This document shows positions 44,609 through 54,000 of a stretch of DNA of 64,000 nt, piece by piece. How positions within the stretch are numbered: position 1 is the stretch's first letter; the number at the start of each line of letters is the position of its first letter. The translations under genes and the position numbers were made by a program. Location: assembly GCA_026125895.1 (NCBI GenBank), contig JAHCKG010000007.1, positions 1-64,000 on the forward strand. Reading direction: 5' to 3'. The notes beneath the pieces were generated by a model. The model saw only the letters and a program-made list of their open reading frames with translations, was not told where the DNA came from and did no database searches. The stretch comes from Pseudolabrys sp. (GTDB lineage: Bacteria; Pseudomonadota; Alphaproteobacteria; Rhizobiales; Xanthobacteraceae).

Positions 44609-45838
44609 TCAAGCCTTGACCTGCTCGACATTGGCGCTGCGCGCGGGCACGCCGAATTCGCGGCGGCACACCTCGGCCAGCACCTTGATGCCGTCGCGGA
44701 TTTCCTGATGCGTCGGACTGGCAAAGCAGATGCGAATGCGGCTTTGACTGTGCGCCTTGTCGGTGGACCACTCCGGGCCCGGATTGATCGCGACGCCTTC
44801 CTTCAGCGCCGCCTGGTAAAGCTTCAGGCTATCGACGTTGTCCGGCAGCTTGACCCAGAGGAAGATGCCGCCCTGCGGATCGTCGAACTCCGCCGCAGTC
44901 CCGAACTGTTCGTTGAGCGCCTCCATCAGCGTCTCGACCTTCTTGCGCAAACCCTTGCGCAGCGCCGGCACATGCGTCGTGAAATGCGCGGCGCAGTATT
45001 CGGCGAGCACCATCTGCTCCAGCGCGCCCGAGCCAGCGTCGGTCTTGAGCGACAGCATACGGGACATCACCGCCCACGGCGCGACGACGAAGCCGACGCG
45101 CAAGGCGGGCGCGATCGACTTGGAGAACGAGCCGATATGGATGACGTTGCCGGACTTGCTCATGGCGTGGAGCGCCGGCGGGCGCTGGCCGCTCCAGACG
45201 AGGTCGGCGTAGCAGTCGTCCTCGACGATCGGCACGCCGTACGCGTCGGCCAGCGCCAGCATGCGGGCGCGGCGGTCCTCGTCGAGGATGGTCGCGGTCG
45301 GGTTCTGCACCGTCGGGATGGTGTAGATGAATTTCGGCGTGACGCCCCTGGCCTTTAGGTCCTTCAGCGCCGCTTCCAGCGCGTCCATCCGCATGCCGCC
45401 CCTGTCGAGCGGAATGCCGACCGCGGTGACGCCGAGCTTGGTGAAGCGATTGAGCGAGCCCTGGTAGTTGTCCTTCTCGACGATCACGGTGTCGCCGCGT
45501 TGCAGCAGCGCGGCGTTGACCAGATCGAGCGCCTGCAGCGAGCCGGAGACGATGAGGATGTCGTCCGGCGTGCAGGTCATGCCGGCATCGCGCTGGAGCT
45601 TTTTGGAAAGGAAGTCACGCAGCGGCCGGTAGCCTTGCGGGCCGCTGTTGAGGCCGTAGGTGGCGAGCGTGCGGCCTTCGCGCGACAGCACCGATTGCGC
45701 CGCCGCCATCAAGCCGTCGAGCGGCACCTCGCCCGGGTCGTTGTTGCCGCCGACGAAATTGTATTTCGGCGATCCGGTCCAACGCACCGCCGGCGGCGGC
45801 AGGGTCGACGGGAACAGCGGCGCAAAGTCGAAAGCCAT
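44609..45838 (-). CDS. PLP-dependent aminotransferase, class I/II (2-aminoadipate aminotransferase-like)
   Basis: A 409-residue fold type I aminotransferase of the LysN/MocR-aminotransferase branch without an N-terminal HTH. Landmarks are GLNSGPQGYRPLRDFLSKKL, ILIVSGSLQALDLVNAALL, YTIPTVQNPTATILDEDRR, EDDCYADLVWSG and the PLP lysine in HIGSFSKSIAPALRVGFV near residue 233. A C-terminal arginine for the substrate carboxylate lies in SRIRICFASP. The substrate is not clear. It is tightly followed by the unknown gene and pncC, with ridA 66 bp upstream. Confidence 0.9.
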   Translation of the reverse strand: MAFDFAPLFPSTLPPPAVRWTGSPKYNFVGGNNDPGEVPLDGLMAAAQSVLSREGRTLATYGLNSGPQGYRPLRDFLSKKLQRDAGMTCTPDDILIVSGSLQALDLVNAALLQRGDTVIVEKDNYQGSLNRFTKLGVTAVGIPLDRGGMRMDALEAALKDLKARGVTPKFIYTIPTVQNPTATILDEDRRARMLALADAYGVPIVEDDCYADLVWSGQRPPALHAMSKSGNVIHIGSFSKSIAPALRVGFVVAPWAVMSRMLSLKTDAGSGALEQMVLAEYCAAHFTTHVPALRKGLRKKVETLMEALNEQFGTAAEFDDPQGGIFLWVKLPDNVDSLKLYQAALKEGVAINPGPEWSTDKAHSQSRIRICFASPTHQEIRDGIKVLAEVCRREFGVPARSANVEQVKA

Positions 45839-45904
45839 GTTTCACTCCCTTCATGCCCGGCCTTCTGTGTGCCGGGCATGAAATTGCGTGGTCAGCGGCG
45901 GGCG

Positions 45905-46255
45905 TTATTTCGCCGCCTGCACCATAATCTCGACCTTGTATTCCGGCGCGGCGAGCTTGGCCTCGACGGTGGCGCGGGCCGGCGTGTTGCCGGGCGACAC
46001 CCAGGCGTCCCAGGCCGCGTTCATCGCGGCGAACTCCGACATCGAGGTGACCCAGATATTGGCCGACAGCAGCTTCGACTTGTCGGTGCCGGCCTTGGCC
46101 AGATAGCCGTCGATCTGCGACAGAATGTCCTTGGTTTGCGCCGTCATGTCCTTGCCCTTGGGATCGTTGGCGACGATGCCGGCGAGATAGACGGTGTTGC
46201 CGTGGACGACGCACTTGCTCATGCGCGGATTGGGATCGATGCGTTCGATGGCCAT
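45905..46255 (-). CDS. ridA: RidA family enamine/imine deaminase
   Basis: A 116-residue YjgF/YER057c/UK114 protein. The conserved Arg is in SPGNTPARATVEAKLAAPEYKVEI near residues 88-111 and the Tyr/Gly strand is NTVYLAGIVANDPKG. RidA hydrolyses reactive enamine and imine intermediates released by PLP enzymes. It precedes a PLP aminotransferase on the same strand, which fits that role. Stop and next start are 66 bp apart. Confidence 0.92.
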   Translation of the reverse strand: MAIERIDPNPRMSKCVVHGNTVYLAGIVANDPKGKDMTAQTKDILSQIDGYLAKAGTDKSKLLSANIWVTSMSEFAAMNAAWDAWVSPGNTPARATVEAKLAAPEYKVEIMVQAAK

Positions 46256-46407
46256 CAGGACCTCCTTGCTCGTTTCGTGAACCGGGCGACGTTCTAGCGG
46301 TCTTTGGCGGCAAAGGGAACTCGGAACCCGGCTCGCGATTTATAGCGGCAGGTTACGGGCAAGCGCGCGCTCGATCGTCTCGCCGCGCCGCAACAGGAGA
46401 GTTCACG

Positions 46408-46992
46408 ATGGGCTGGTTTTCCTCCGATATCGACACCTTCGAAGAGCTGTTCATCCACACGCTGCAGGACATCTATTACGCCGAGCATCAGATCAAAAAA
46501 GCGCTGCCGGACATGATCGACAAGGCGTCCGACGCCGAGCTCAAGAAAGGCTTCCGGATGCACCTCAAGCAGACCGACGGCCAGATCAAGCGGCTCGACC
46601 GCGTGTTCAAGCTGATGAAGTCGGTGCCGCAGGGCACCAAGTGCCCGGCCATCGACGGCATCATCGACGAGGCCAACGAGATCGCCGGCGAAATCGAGAA
46701 CAAGACCATCCTCAACGCTGCATTGATCGCGGCGGCGCAGGCGGTCGAGCACTACGAGATCACGCGCTACGGCACGCTCGTGGCCTGGGCGCGGCTGATC
46801 GGCCGTGCGGACGTCGCCAAGATTCTAAACATGAATCTCAAGGAAGAGAAGGCGACGGACAAGAAGCTCGGCGGCATCGCCAAGCGCAAGATCAACAAGA
46901 AGGCGGCGGCGACCAAGCTCAAGCGCCCGACCCGGGCCGAGCAGGCCGAGAACGCGATGCTGGCGGCGGCGGCGGGCATTCCGGCGATATAG
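46408..46992 (+). CDS. YciE/DUF892 ferritin-like protein
   Basis: A 194-residue four-helix bundle of the YciE (DUF892) family: TFEELFIHTLQDIYYAEHQIKKALPDMI at the start, HLKQTDGQIKRLDRVF and AAQAVEHYEITRYGTLVAWAR, giving acidic and His ligands for a diiron site in helices 1 and 3-4. The C-terminal 45 residues are Lys/Ala-rich. Such proteins are induced by general stress in other bacteria. It is flanked by repeats on its 3' side. Confidence 0.9.
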   Translation: MGWFSSDIDTFEELFIHTLQDIYYAEHQIKKALPDMIDKASDAELKKGFRMHLKQTDGQIKRLDRVFKLMKSVPQGTKCPAIDGIIDEANEIAGEIENKTILNAALIAAAQAVEHYEITRYGTLVAWARLIGRADVAKILNMNLKEEKATDKKLGGIAKRKINKKAAATKLKRPTRAEQAENAMLAAAAGIPAI

Positions 46993-47017
46993 GTTGACCT
47001 CGCCGCGTGCACAGCGC

Positions 47018-47134
47018 GCCCCCTCTCCCCTTGGGGGAGAGGGTTGGGGTGAGGGGGCAAGTGACTTTCGATAGTCAGTAACCCCTCACCCGGCCCGCTT
47101 CGCGTGCCGACCTCTCCCTATGGGAGAGGTGAAG
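47018..47134. repeat. palindromic repeat, family A, bipartite
   Basis: CCCCCTCTCCCCTTGGGGGA hairpin, GGTTGGGGTGAGGGGG box, a 24-bp spacer, CCCCTCACCCGG box, a variable hairpin (CGGCCCGCTTCGCGTGCCG) and CCTCTCCC/GGGAGAGG followed by GAAG. It has the same order of parts as the element inside mutY and lies between two convergent genes. Confidence 0.75.
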
Positions 47135-47142
47135 AGAAGCGC

Positions 47143-48114
47143 TCAGCCCCCCTTCACGCCCTGCGTATTGACGTAGAGCGCATAGAGAGAGTGCGCGGCC
47201 GCCATGAACAGGCGGTTGCGCTTGACGCCGCCGAAGCAGACATTGGCGCAGCGCTCGGGCAATGAGATGTGGCCGATCGGCTCGCCCTGCGGCGTGAACA
47301 CGCGCACGCCGTCGAGCTCCGGCGTCATGCCCCAGCCGCACCACAGGTTGCCGTCGATATCGACGCGGAAGCCGTCCGGCGTGCCGTCCGGCCCGGCGTC
47401 GATGAGCACCTTACGGTTCGACAGTTTGTCGCCGGCGCCGACGTCGAAGCTCAAAATCTTGCGCGGCTCGCTACGGGATTCGACGATGTAGAGAATCTTT
47501 TCGTCCGGCGAGAAGGCGAGCCCGTTCGGCTGATTGATGCCTTCCATGACCACCGCGGCTTTGCCGCTTGCGCCATCGACGCGATAGACGTTCATCGGCA
47601 ACTCCGGATCGGCCTTGTCGCCTTCGTAGTTGCCCAGGATGCCGAACTGCGGATCGGTGAACCAGATCGAGCCGTCCGATTTCACCACGACGTCGTTCGG
47701 CGAGTTGAGCCGCTTGCCATCGAATTTGTCGCAGATCACCGTGATGGTGCCGTCATATTCGGTGCGGGTGACGCGGCGGGTCAGATGCTCGCAGGTGATC
47801 AGGCGGCCCTGGCGGTCGCGGGTGTTGCCGTTGCCGTTGTTGGACGGCGCGCGGAACGGGCTGACCTGCCCGCTGGTCTCGTCCCACTTGTACATGACGT
47901 TGCCGGGCACATCGCTCCAGATCAGGCAGCGCGCGTCGCCGAAATAGACAGGTCCCTCGCCCCAGCGCGTGCCGGTGTAGAGCTTCTCGACGCTCGACAG
48001 CGGCAGATGATATTTCTTGAACTTCGGATCGAGCGCCGTGATCAGCGGATCGGGATAGCGCAGGCTGGGCGACCACTGGCCGGACAATACGGCGGCCTTG
48101 GAATCGAGCGACAT
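47143..48114 (-). CDS. SMP-30/gluconolactonase-family protein
   Basis: A 323-residue six-bladed beta-propeller of the SMP-30/Gnl/LRE family, which hydrolyses lactones with a metal held by Glu, Asn and Asp. Visible are GTRWGEGPVYFGDARCLIWSDV (Glu), RLNSPNDVVVKSDGSIWFTDP (Asn) and GINQPNGLAFSPDEKILYIVES, and GFRVDIDGNLWCGWG (Asp). No signal peptide, so cytoplasmic. A sugar lactone is the likely substrate, but the exact one is unknown. Confidence 0.92.
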   Translation of the reverse strand: MSLDSKAAVLSGQWSPSLRYPDPLITALDPKFKKYHLPLSSVEKLYTGTRWGEGPVYFGDARCLIWSDVPGNVMYKWDETSGQVSPFRAPSNNGNGNTRDRQGRLITCEHLTRRVTRTEYDGTITVICDKFDGKRLNSPNDVVVKSDGSIWFTDPQFGILGNYEGDKADPELPMNVYRVDGASGKAAVVMEGINQPNGLAFSPDEKILYIVESRSEPRKILSFDVGAGDKLSNRKVLIDAGPDGTPDGFRVDIDGNLWCGWGMTPELDGVRVFTPQGEPIGHISLPERCANVCFGGVKRNRLFMAAAHSLYALYVNTQGVKGG

Positions 48115-48148
48115 CGGATATTTCCCCCGGGAGGCTTTTCTGGTGAAT

Positions 48149-49447
48149 CTAGTCTAGCGCAGCGGCGAGCACTTTGCGCATGACATTCGGCAGGGCTTCA
48201 TCGCGCAAATGCGCGACCTCAGCCCAGCGCGCGCCGTTCGGTGCCTTTGCGGTCTTCGGCACCTGTGCGACGAACACGGTGAGCGCCAGCGGAAAATGCG
48301 TGAAGACGTGCGTCACTTCACCGGGCAGCTTGCGCCACTTCGCTTTGGCGAATTTCGGCGCGGCGTCGAGCGCGCTTCCGACATCGAAATCGTGCGACCA
48401 GTCGCTGCCGGGCACCTCTGTCATGGCCCCTAACAGGCCCTTCTCCGGCCGCTGGCGCAGCAACACCCGGTTATCCGCCCGCAGCACGACGAAGGCCGCG
48501 CCGCGCCGCAATCTGCCTTCGCGCTTGGGCGCCTTGCGCGGATAGGTCTCCTGATCGCCGCGCGCGCGGGCGACACACTTGTCGTTCCACGGACACAGCG
48601 CGCAGGCCGGCTTCTTCGGCGTGCAGATGGTGGCGCCGAGATCCATCAGCGCCTGCGCGAAATCGCCGGTGCGCGATTCCGGCATCAGCGAGGTGGCCAG
48701 CCGCTTGATCTCCGGCTTGGCCGCCGGCAGCGCCTCTTCTACCGCGAACAGCCGCGTCACCACGCGCTCGACATTGCCATCGACCGGCACCGCCGGCAGA
48801 TCGAAGGCGATCGAGCCGACCGCCGCCGCGGTGTAGTCGCCGATGCCGGGCAGCGCGCGCAACGCCTCCATGTCATCCGGAAATACGCCGCCATGGCGTT
48901 CGACGACGGCAATGGCGCAGGCATGCAGGTTGCGGGCGCGCGCGTAATAGCCGAGCCCGGCCCAGGCCCGCAGCACGTCGTCGAGCGGCGACTGCGCCAG
49001 CGCCTCCACCGTCGGCCACTTTGCCAGAAACTTGGCGTAATAGGGCCCGACCGTCTTCACCGTGGTCTGCTGCAACATGATCTCGGACAGCCACACGGCA
49101 TAAGGCGGCGTACGCTCGCCCTTGCGCGCGCGCCACGGCAGCACGCGCCGGTGGCGGTCGTACCAGGCGAGCAGAGCTTGCGAATTAATAGATGGCCAGG
49201 CGTCGTGCTCGGAGCTTCCCCTCCCCCCATAGGCGAGCGGACGCTCGCCGTTCGGCGAGCTATGAGGGGGAGGGTTAGGGAGGGGGGTATTTTTCTTGCT
49301 CAGAGCTTGTCGCTTACCCCCCTCCCGGCTCGCTACGCTCGCCGACCTCCCCCTCAAGGGGGGAGGTGAAGAAGAGACGTCGTGCTCGCCTTCTGCGACG
49401 CAAATTCCGGTTGTCTTTCTGCTTCGCTTGCGCGCTGCTACGTTCAT
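48149..49447 (-). CDS. mutY: A/G-specific adenine glycosylase with in-frame repeat insertion
   Basis: Removes adenine mispaired with 8-oxoguanine. The catalytic core is complete: LSEIMLQQTTV (Glu), helix-hairpin-helix LPGIGDYTAAAVGSIA and VDGNVERV (Asp), the [4Fe-4S] loop with CTPKKPACALCPWNDKC, then a NUDIX-like C-terminal domain with HVFTHFPL. The only in-frame ATG is 49447, giving 432 residues, of which 59 near the N-terminus come from a palindromic element (49212-49388). Without it the length would be 373, normal for the family. Other starts would need TTG inside the element or ATT. Confidence 0.88.
   Translation of the reverse strand: MNVAARKRSRKTTGICVAEGEHDVSSSPPPLRGRSASVASREGGKRQALSKKNTPLPNPPPHSSPNGERPLAYGGRGSSEHDAWPSINSQALLAWYDRHRRVLPWRARKGERTPPYAVWLSEIMLQQTTVKTVGPYYAKFLAKWPTVEALAQSPLDDVLRAWAGLGYYARARNLHACAIAVVERHGGVFPDDMEALRALPGIGDYTAAAVGSIAFDLPAVPVDGNVERVVTRLFAVEEALPAAKPEIKRLATSLMPESRTGDFAQALMDLGATICTPKKPACALCPWNDKCVARARGDQETYPRKAPKREGRLRRGAAFVVLRADNRVLLRQRPEKGLLGAMTEVPGSDWSHDFDVGSALDAAPKFAKAKWRKLPGEVTHVFTHFPLALTVFVAQVPKTAKAPNGARWAEVAHLRDEALPNVMRKVLAAALD
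49201..49388. repeat. family A element inside mutY, flanked by 11-bp direct repeats
   Basis: CGTCGTGCTCG occurs at 49201-49211 and again at 49378-49388. Between them is a bipartite family A element with CCCTCCCC boxes, a GCTCGCTACGCTCGCC hairpin near the right end and a CGCTCGCCGTTCGGCGAGC hairpin near the left. The distance between repeats is 177 bp, a multiple of three. Confidence 0.85.
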
Positions 49448-49967
49448 GGCCCGGACGATGCCAGAGACCTATTCGATGACCAAGCCCGCCAGGGGTTTTC
49501 CCCGCCCGCTTTCCGAGTTCACCGCCGCGAGCCTAGGCGGCGTGCTCAAGGCGCAGGGCTTTGCCTCGATGGAAATCGTCACACGCTGGCGCGAGATCGT
49601 CGGGCCCGAAGTGGCCGCCTATAGCGAGCCGATGAAGATCAACTGGCCGCGGCCGAAGACCGATGTCGGCGACGTCGAGCAGGCGGAACCGGCCACCCTG
49701 GTGCTGCGGGTCGAAGGGCCGGCGGCGCTGGAAATCCAGCATCTGTCGTCGGTCATTCTGGAGCGGGTCAATCGGTTCTTCGGCTGGCAGGCCATCGGGC
49801 GCCTGGCGCTGCGCCAGGCGCCGCTGCGCCGGAAACTGCCGAAGAAACAGCCGCCCCCGCCCGATCCGGCCATCACCGCCCGTTTGGCGGCATCGATGCC
49901 GGAAATCGAGGACGACGACCTGCGCGACGCGCTGGCCCGTCTCGGCAGCGCCATCAAGACAAAGTGA
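49446..49967 (+). CDS. dciA: DciA family protein (DUF721)
   Basis: A 173-residue DUF721 protein related to DciA, the replicative-helicase loader/operator found in bacteria without DnaC/DnaI. The fold is seen in GGVLKAQGFASMEIVTRWREIVGPEVAAYSEPMKI and the second half LVLRVEGPAALEIQHLSSVILERVNRFFGWQAIGRLALRQ. The start is uncertain: ATG 49446, 49458 or 49476 are possible, none with a good ribosome binding site. 49446 shares its CATG with the mutY start. It precedes dsbA-like and smc genes, a familiar order. Confidence 0.82.
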   Translation: MARTMPETYSMTKPARGFPRPLSEFTAASLGGVLKAQGFASMEIVTRWREIVGPEVAAYSEPMKINWPRPKTDVGDVEQAEPATLVLRVEGPAALEIQHLSSVILERVNRFFGWQAIGRLALRQAPLRRKLPKKQPPPPDPAITARLAASMPEIEDDDLRDALARLGSAIKTK

Positions 49968-50093
49968 GGCACGGTCCCGCCTTGGCGGAACGGCCTGCCA
50001 TTGCCACAATCGTCCTGTCCAGCTAGCAAATATCGAACAGCAAATATCGAGCCCGCGGCCGCCCTTTGGCGCCCCATGTGACGGAGACATCCT

Positions 50094-50768
50094 TTGCGCC
50101 TGACCCGACGTGAATTCTGCCAGAGCACGGCTTTCGTGGCGCTTGCCACCGCGGCGGGACTGTCCGCCCTGCCGTCCCTGACCGATCAGGCGCTGGCCGC
50201 AGAGGGTCCGGCGGTCTCCGAAACCGAGCTCATGGCGCCCGGCGCCCTGCCCGACATGGTGCTGGGCGATCCGAAGGCGTCGGTGACGGTCATCGAATAC
50301 GCCTCGATGACCTGCCCGCACTGTGCGCATTTCCAGGAGACGACTTATCCGGAGATCAAGAAGAAATACATCGACACCGGCAAGATCCGTTACATCTTCC
50401 GCGAATTCCCGCTCGATAACCTCGCCGCCGCGGTGTTCATGCTGGCGCGTTGCAACGCCGACACCAGCGCGGACAAGTATTTCTCCTTCATCGACGTCAT
50501 GTTCAAGCAGCAGCGCACCTGGGCGGTCGAGAAGCCGCTCGACCCGCTGCTGACCCTGTCGAAGCAGGCCGGCTTCACCAAGGAGAGCTTCGACGCCTGC
50601 CTGTCGAACCAGAAGATCCTCGACGGTATCGAGGCCATGCGGCAGCGCGCGGTGGACAAGTTCAAGGTCAATTCGACGCCGACCTTCTTCATCAACGGCA
50701 AGTCCTATTCCGGCGCGCTGACCACCGACGAGATGTCGAAGATCATCGATCCGCTGATCAAAAGCTGA
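50094..50768 (+). CDS. DsbA-like thioredoxin-fold oxidoreductase
   Basis: A 224-residue exported thiol oxidoreductase. The N-terminus RLTRREFCQSTAFVALATAAGLSALP is a signal peptide with a twin-arginine-like RR pair. The mature part has a DsbA/DsbG-type core with active site YASMTCPHCAHFQ near residues 71-83 and the cis-proline loop NSTPTFFING near residue 198. The start is TTG 50094 with ACGGAG eight bases upstream. It lies between dciA and smc and may act on envelope protein disulfides. Confidence 0.9.
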   Translation: MRLTRREFCQSTAFVALATAAGLSALPSLTDQALAAEGPAVSETELMAPGALPDMVLGDPKASVTVIEYASMTCPHCAHFQETTYPEIKKKYIDTGKIRYIFREFPLDNLAAAVFMLARCNADTSADKYFSFIDVMFKQQRTWAVEKPLDPLLTLSKQAGFTKESFDACLSNQKILDGIEAMRQRAVDKFKVNSTPTFFINGKSYSGALTTDEMSKIIDPLIKS

Positions 50769-50812
50769 GCCGGCCGGGCGGGCCCCGCCGGCCCCTTATG
50801 CGGGCCGGCCGG
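50767..50812 (+). terminator. GC-rich hairpin after the dsbA-like gene
   Basis: GCCGGCC and related segments pair to give a very stable hairpin or two alternative hairpins right after the stop. There is no run of T, so an intrinsic terminator is uncertain. The rest of the interval to smc (50813-51062) shows nothing clear. Confidence 0.4.
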
Positions 50813-51062
50813 CACCCCAACATCTAGGCCCCCGGTACAAGGGTAATTTTGTTCCAATCCACAACCGAAAGGTCTGGAAAACCGGGCTTTTCGGGGCCAT
50901 GTGAGTTGCTCCGGCCGCCCCGAGATTTCATTCTCGCGGCGAATGCGGCATACGACCCTTAGCGTCCGGGCCATGCCCCCGGCTGGCGTTTAAACCTATT
51001 CATCAGGCACCCCGAGCAGCCCCGTCTGGCGTTCACCTGCTCCGGGTCGAAGGCGTTGAAGT

Positions 51063-54000
51063 ATGATCCTTACCCGGCTGCGTCTGCTCGGTTTCAAGAC
51101 CTTCGTGGAGCCGACCGATTTCGTCATCGAGCCGGGTCTGACCGGCGTTGTCGGACCGAACGGCTGCGGCAAGTCGAACCTCGTCGAAGCGCTGCGCTGG
51201 GTGATGGGTGAGAACTCATACAAGTCCATGCGCGCCTCATCGATGGACGACGTCATCTTCTCCGGATCGAACACGCGGCCGGCGCGCAACAACGCCGAAG
51301 TCGCGATCATGATCGACAATTCGGAGCGTTCGGCGCCGGCGCAGTTCAACGACACCGACATGCTTGAAATCGCGCGCCGCATCGAGCGCGAGGAAGGCTC
51401 ATCCTATCGCATCAACGGCAAGGAAGTGCGCGCCCGCGACGTGCAGATCGTGTTCGCGGATGCGTCCACCGGCGCGCGCTCGCCGGCGCTGGTGCATCAG
51501 GGCCGCATCGGCGAGATCATTCAGGCCAAGCCCGAACAGCGCCGCCGCGTGCTGGAAGAAGCCGCCGGCGTGTCCGGTCTGCATGCCCGCCGCCACGAAG
51601 CCGAGCTGCGCCTCAAGGCCGCGGAAACCAACCTCACCCGCCTCGAGGATGTCATCGGCCAGCTCGCCGGCCAGATGGAAGCGCTCAAGAAGCAGGCCAA
51701 GCAGGCGATCCGCTATCGCACCGTGTCGGCGCAGGTGCGCAAGACCGAAGCGACGCTCTATCACCTGCGCTGGTCGGCGGCGAATGTCGAACAGACCGAC
51801 GCCGAAGCCGCCAAGGATCTGTGCGTGCGCGAAGTCGCGGCCCGCACCGGCGCGCAGGCCGAAGCCTCGACGCGTCAGGCCGAACTGGCCACCACCTTGC
51901 CGCCGCTGCGCGAGGCCGAAGCGCGCGCCGGCGCGGCGCTGCATCGCCTCAACGTCGCGATGCAGGAACTGGAGCGCGAAGAGCAGCGCGCCAAGGACCG
52001 CATCACCGAACTCGACAAGCGGCTGGTGCAGCTCGCCGCCGACAGCGAACGCGAGCAGAAGCTGGTCGCCGACGCCGAGGCCGCCATCGCGCGGCTCGCC
52101 GAAGAAGAAGAGATGATCAAGGCCGAGGCCGCGGAGAGCGCCGGCCGCCGCAGCGGCGTCGATGCCCGCGTCGAGGAAGCCAGCAGCACGCTGGCGGCCG
52201 CCGAAAAGGTGTTCGCCGAACTCACCGCCCGCCTCGCCGATCTCACCGCGCAGCGCAATCAGCTCGAGAGCGCCCTGCGCCAGCACCGCGACCGCGCCGC
52301 CAAGGTCGAGGCCGAGGTCGCCGAGGTCACCCGCGAGATCGACGCGCTGCAGGCTTCCGCCGGTCCCGATCTCGCCGCGCTGACGCAGGAGGTCGAAGAC
52401 ATCCAGCAGGCGCTGGCCGCGGCTGAAAACGCCGCGATCGACGCCGAGGCCGCGCATGCCGCCGCCCGCGCCGCGCTCGAAGCCTCGCGCAATCCGCTGA
52501 CCGAGGCCGAGCGCCGCGTGCAGCGCCTCGAGACCGAAGCCAAGACCTTGTCGAAGGTGCTCGCGGTCGAGAGCAAGAACCTGTGGCCGCCGGTGATGGA
52601 CAACATCACCGTGGACAAGGGCTTCGAGAAGGCGCTCGGCGCCGCGCTCGGCGACGATCTCGACGCGCCGATCGATCCGTCGGCGCCGATGCGCTGGGTC
52701 GGCTCGGTCGTCGATGCCGCCGATCCGAAGCTGCCGGACGGTGCCACGCCGCTGTCGGCCCATGTCCGCGCGCCGGATGAACTGACGCGCCGTCTCAATC
52801 AGATCGGCGTCGTGGACAAGGATGCCGGTGCGCGTCTCGCCGCGCAGCTTCGTCCGGGTCAGCGGCTGGTGTCGCCGGAAGGCGACCTGTGGCGCTGGGA
52901 CGGCTTTGCCGCCGCCGCGCATGCGCCGACCGGCGCCGCGCGCCGTCTCGCCGAACGCGCGCGTCTGGCCGAGATCGAGTCCGAATTGCTCGTCGCCAAG
53001 GCCGATGTCGAAGCGGCCCGTCAGGCGATGGAAGCCGCGCAAGGCGCGCTCGGCGCCGCGGCGTCTGCCGAGACCGAGATGCGCAACGCGGCGCGCGAGC
53101 GCCAGCGCGAGGTCAATGCCGCGCGCGACCGCCATGAAGCGGCCGAGCGCGAGGTCAACCGCAACGCCGCGCGGCTGTCGGCACTGACCGAGGCGCAGAA
53201 CCGTCTCACCGCCAACCATGACGAAGCGACATCCGGCATCGCGCAAGCCGAAGAGGCGCTCGCCGCGCTGTCGCCCGCCGCCGAGCTCGAATCCGAACTC
53301 ACCGGCGTGCGCGACGACATCGCCGGCAAGCGCGCCCATCTCGCCGAGGTGCGCGCCGAGCAGCAGGCCATCGTCCGCGAGGCGGAGATCGCCGATCGCC
53401 GCCTGCGTCAGGTCGGCGAAGAGAAGGCCGGCTGGTTCCAGCGTCAGGAAAGCGCGCGCGGTCAGACCGCGACGCTGACGCAGCGTATCGAGGAAGCCCA
53501 GCGCGACCGCACCGAACTGGAGAACGCCCCGCAGGTGTTCGCGGAGAAGCGCGACGCGCTGATCAGCGAAGTGCAGCTTGCCGAGACCGACCGCCAGGAC
53601 TGCGCCGATCGCCTCCAGGAAGCCGAGAACGCGCTGGCCGAAGCCGACCGCGACGCCCGCGCCGCGCTGGAGGCTGCCTCTACCGCGCGCGAAGAACTGG
53701 CGCGCGCCGAAGAGCGCTTCGAAGCCTCGAAGCGCCGTCTCACCGACATCGCCCGTGAAATCCACGACATGCTCGAAGTCGAACCGCAGGCGGTCGCCGC
53801 ACTGGCCGAGCTGACGGAAGGCGAAGCCCTGCCCGACCTCACCGAGATCGAGGCGACTTTGGAACGGCTGCGCCGCGAGCGCGAACGGCTCGGCGCGGTC
53901 AATCTGCGCGCCGAAGAAGAGCTCATCGAAGTCGAGACCCAGCACACCTCGCTGACCACCGAGCGCGATGATCTGGTCGAAGCGATCAAGAAACTGCGTC

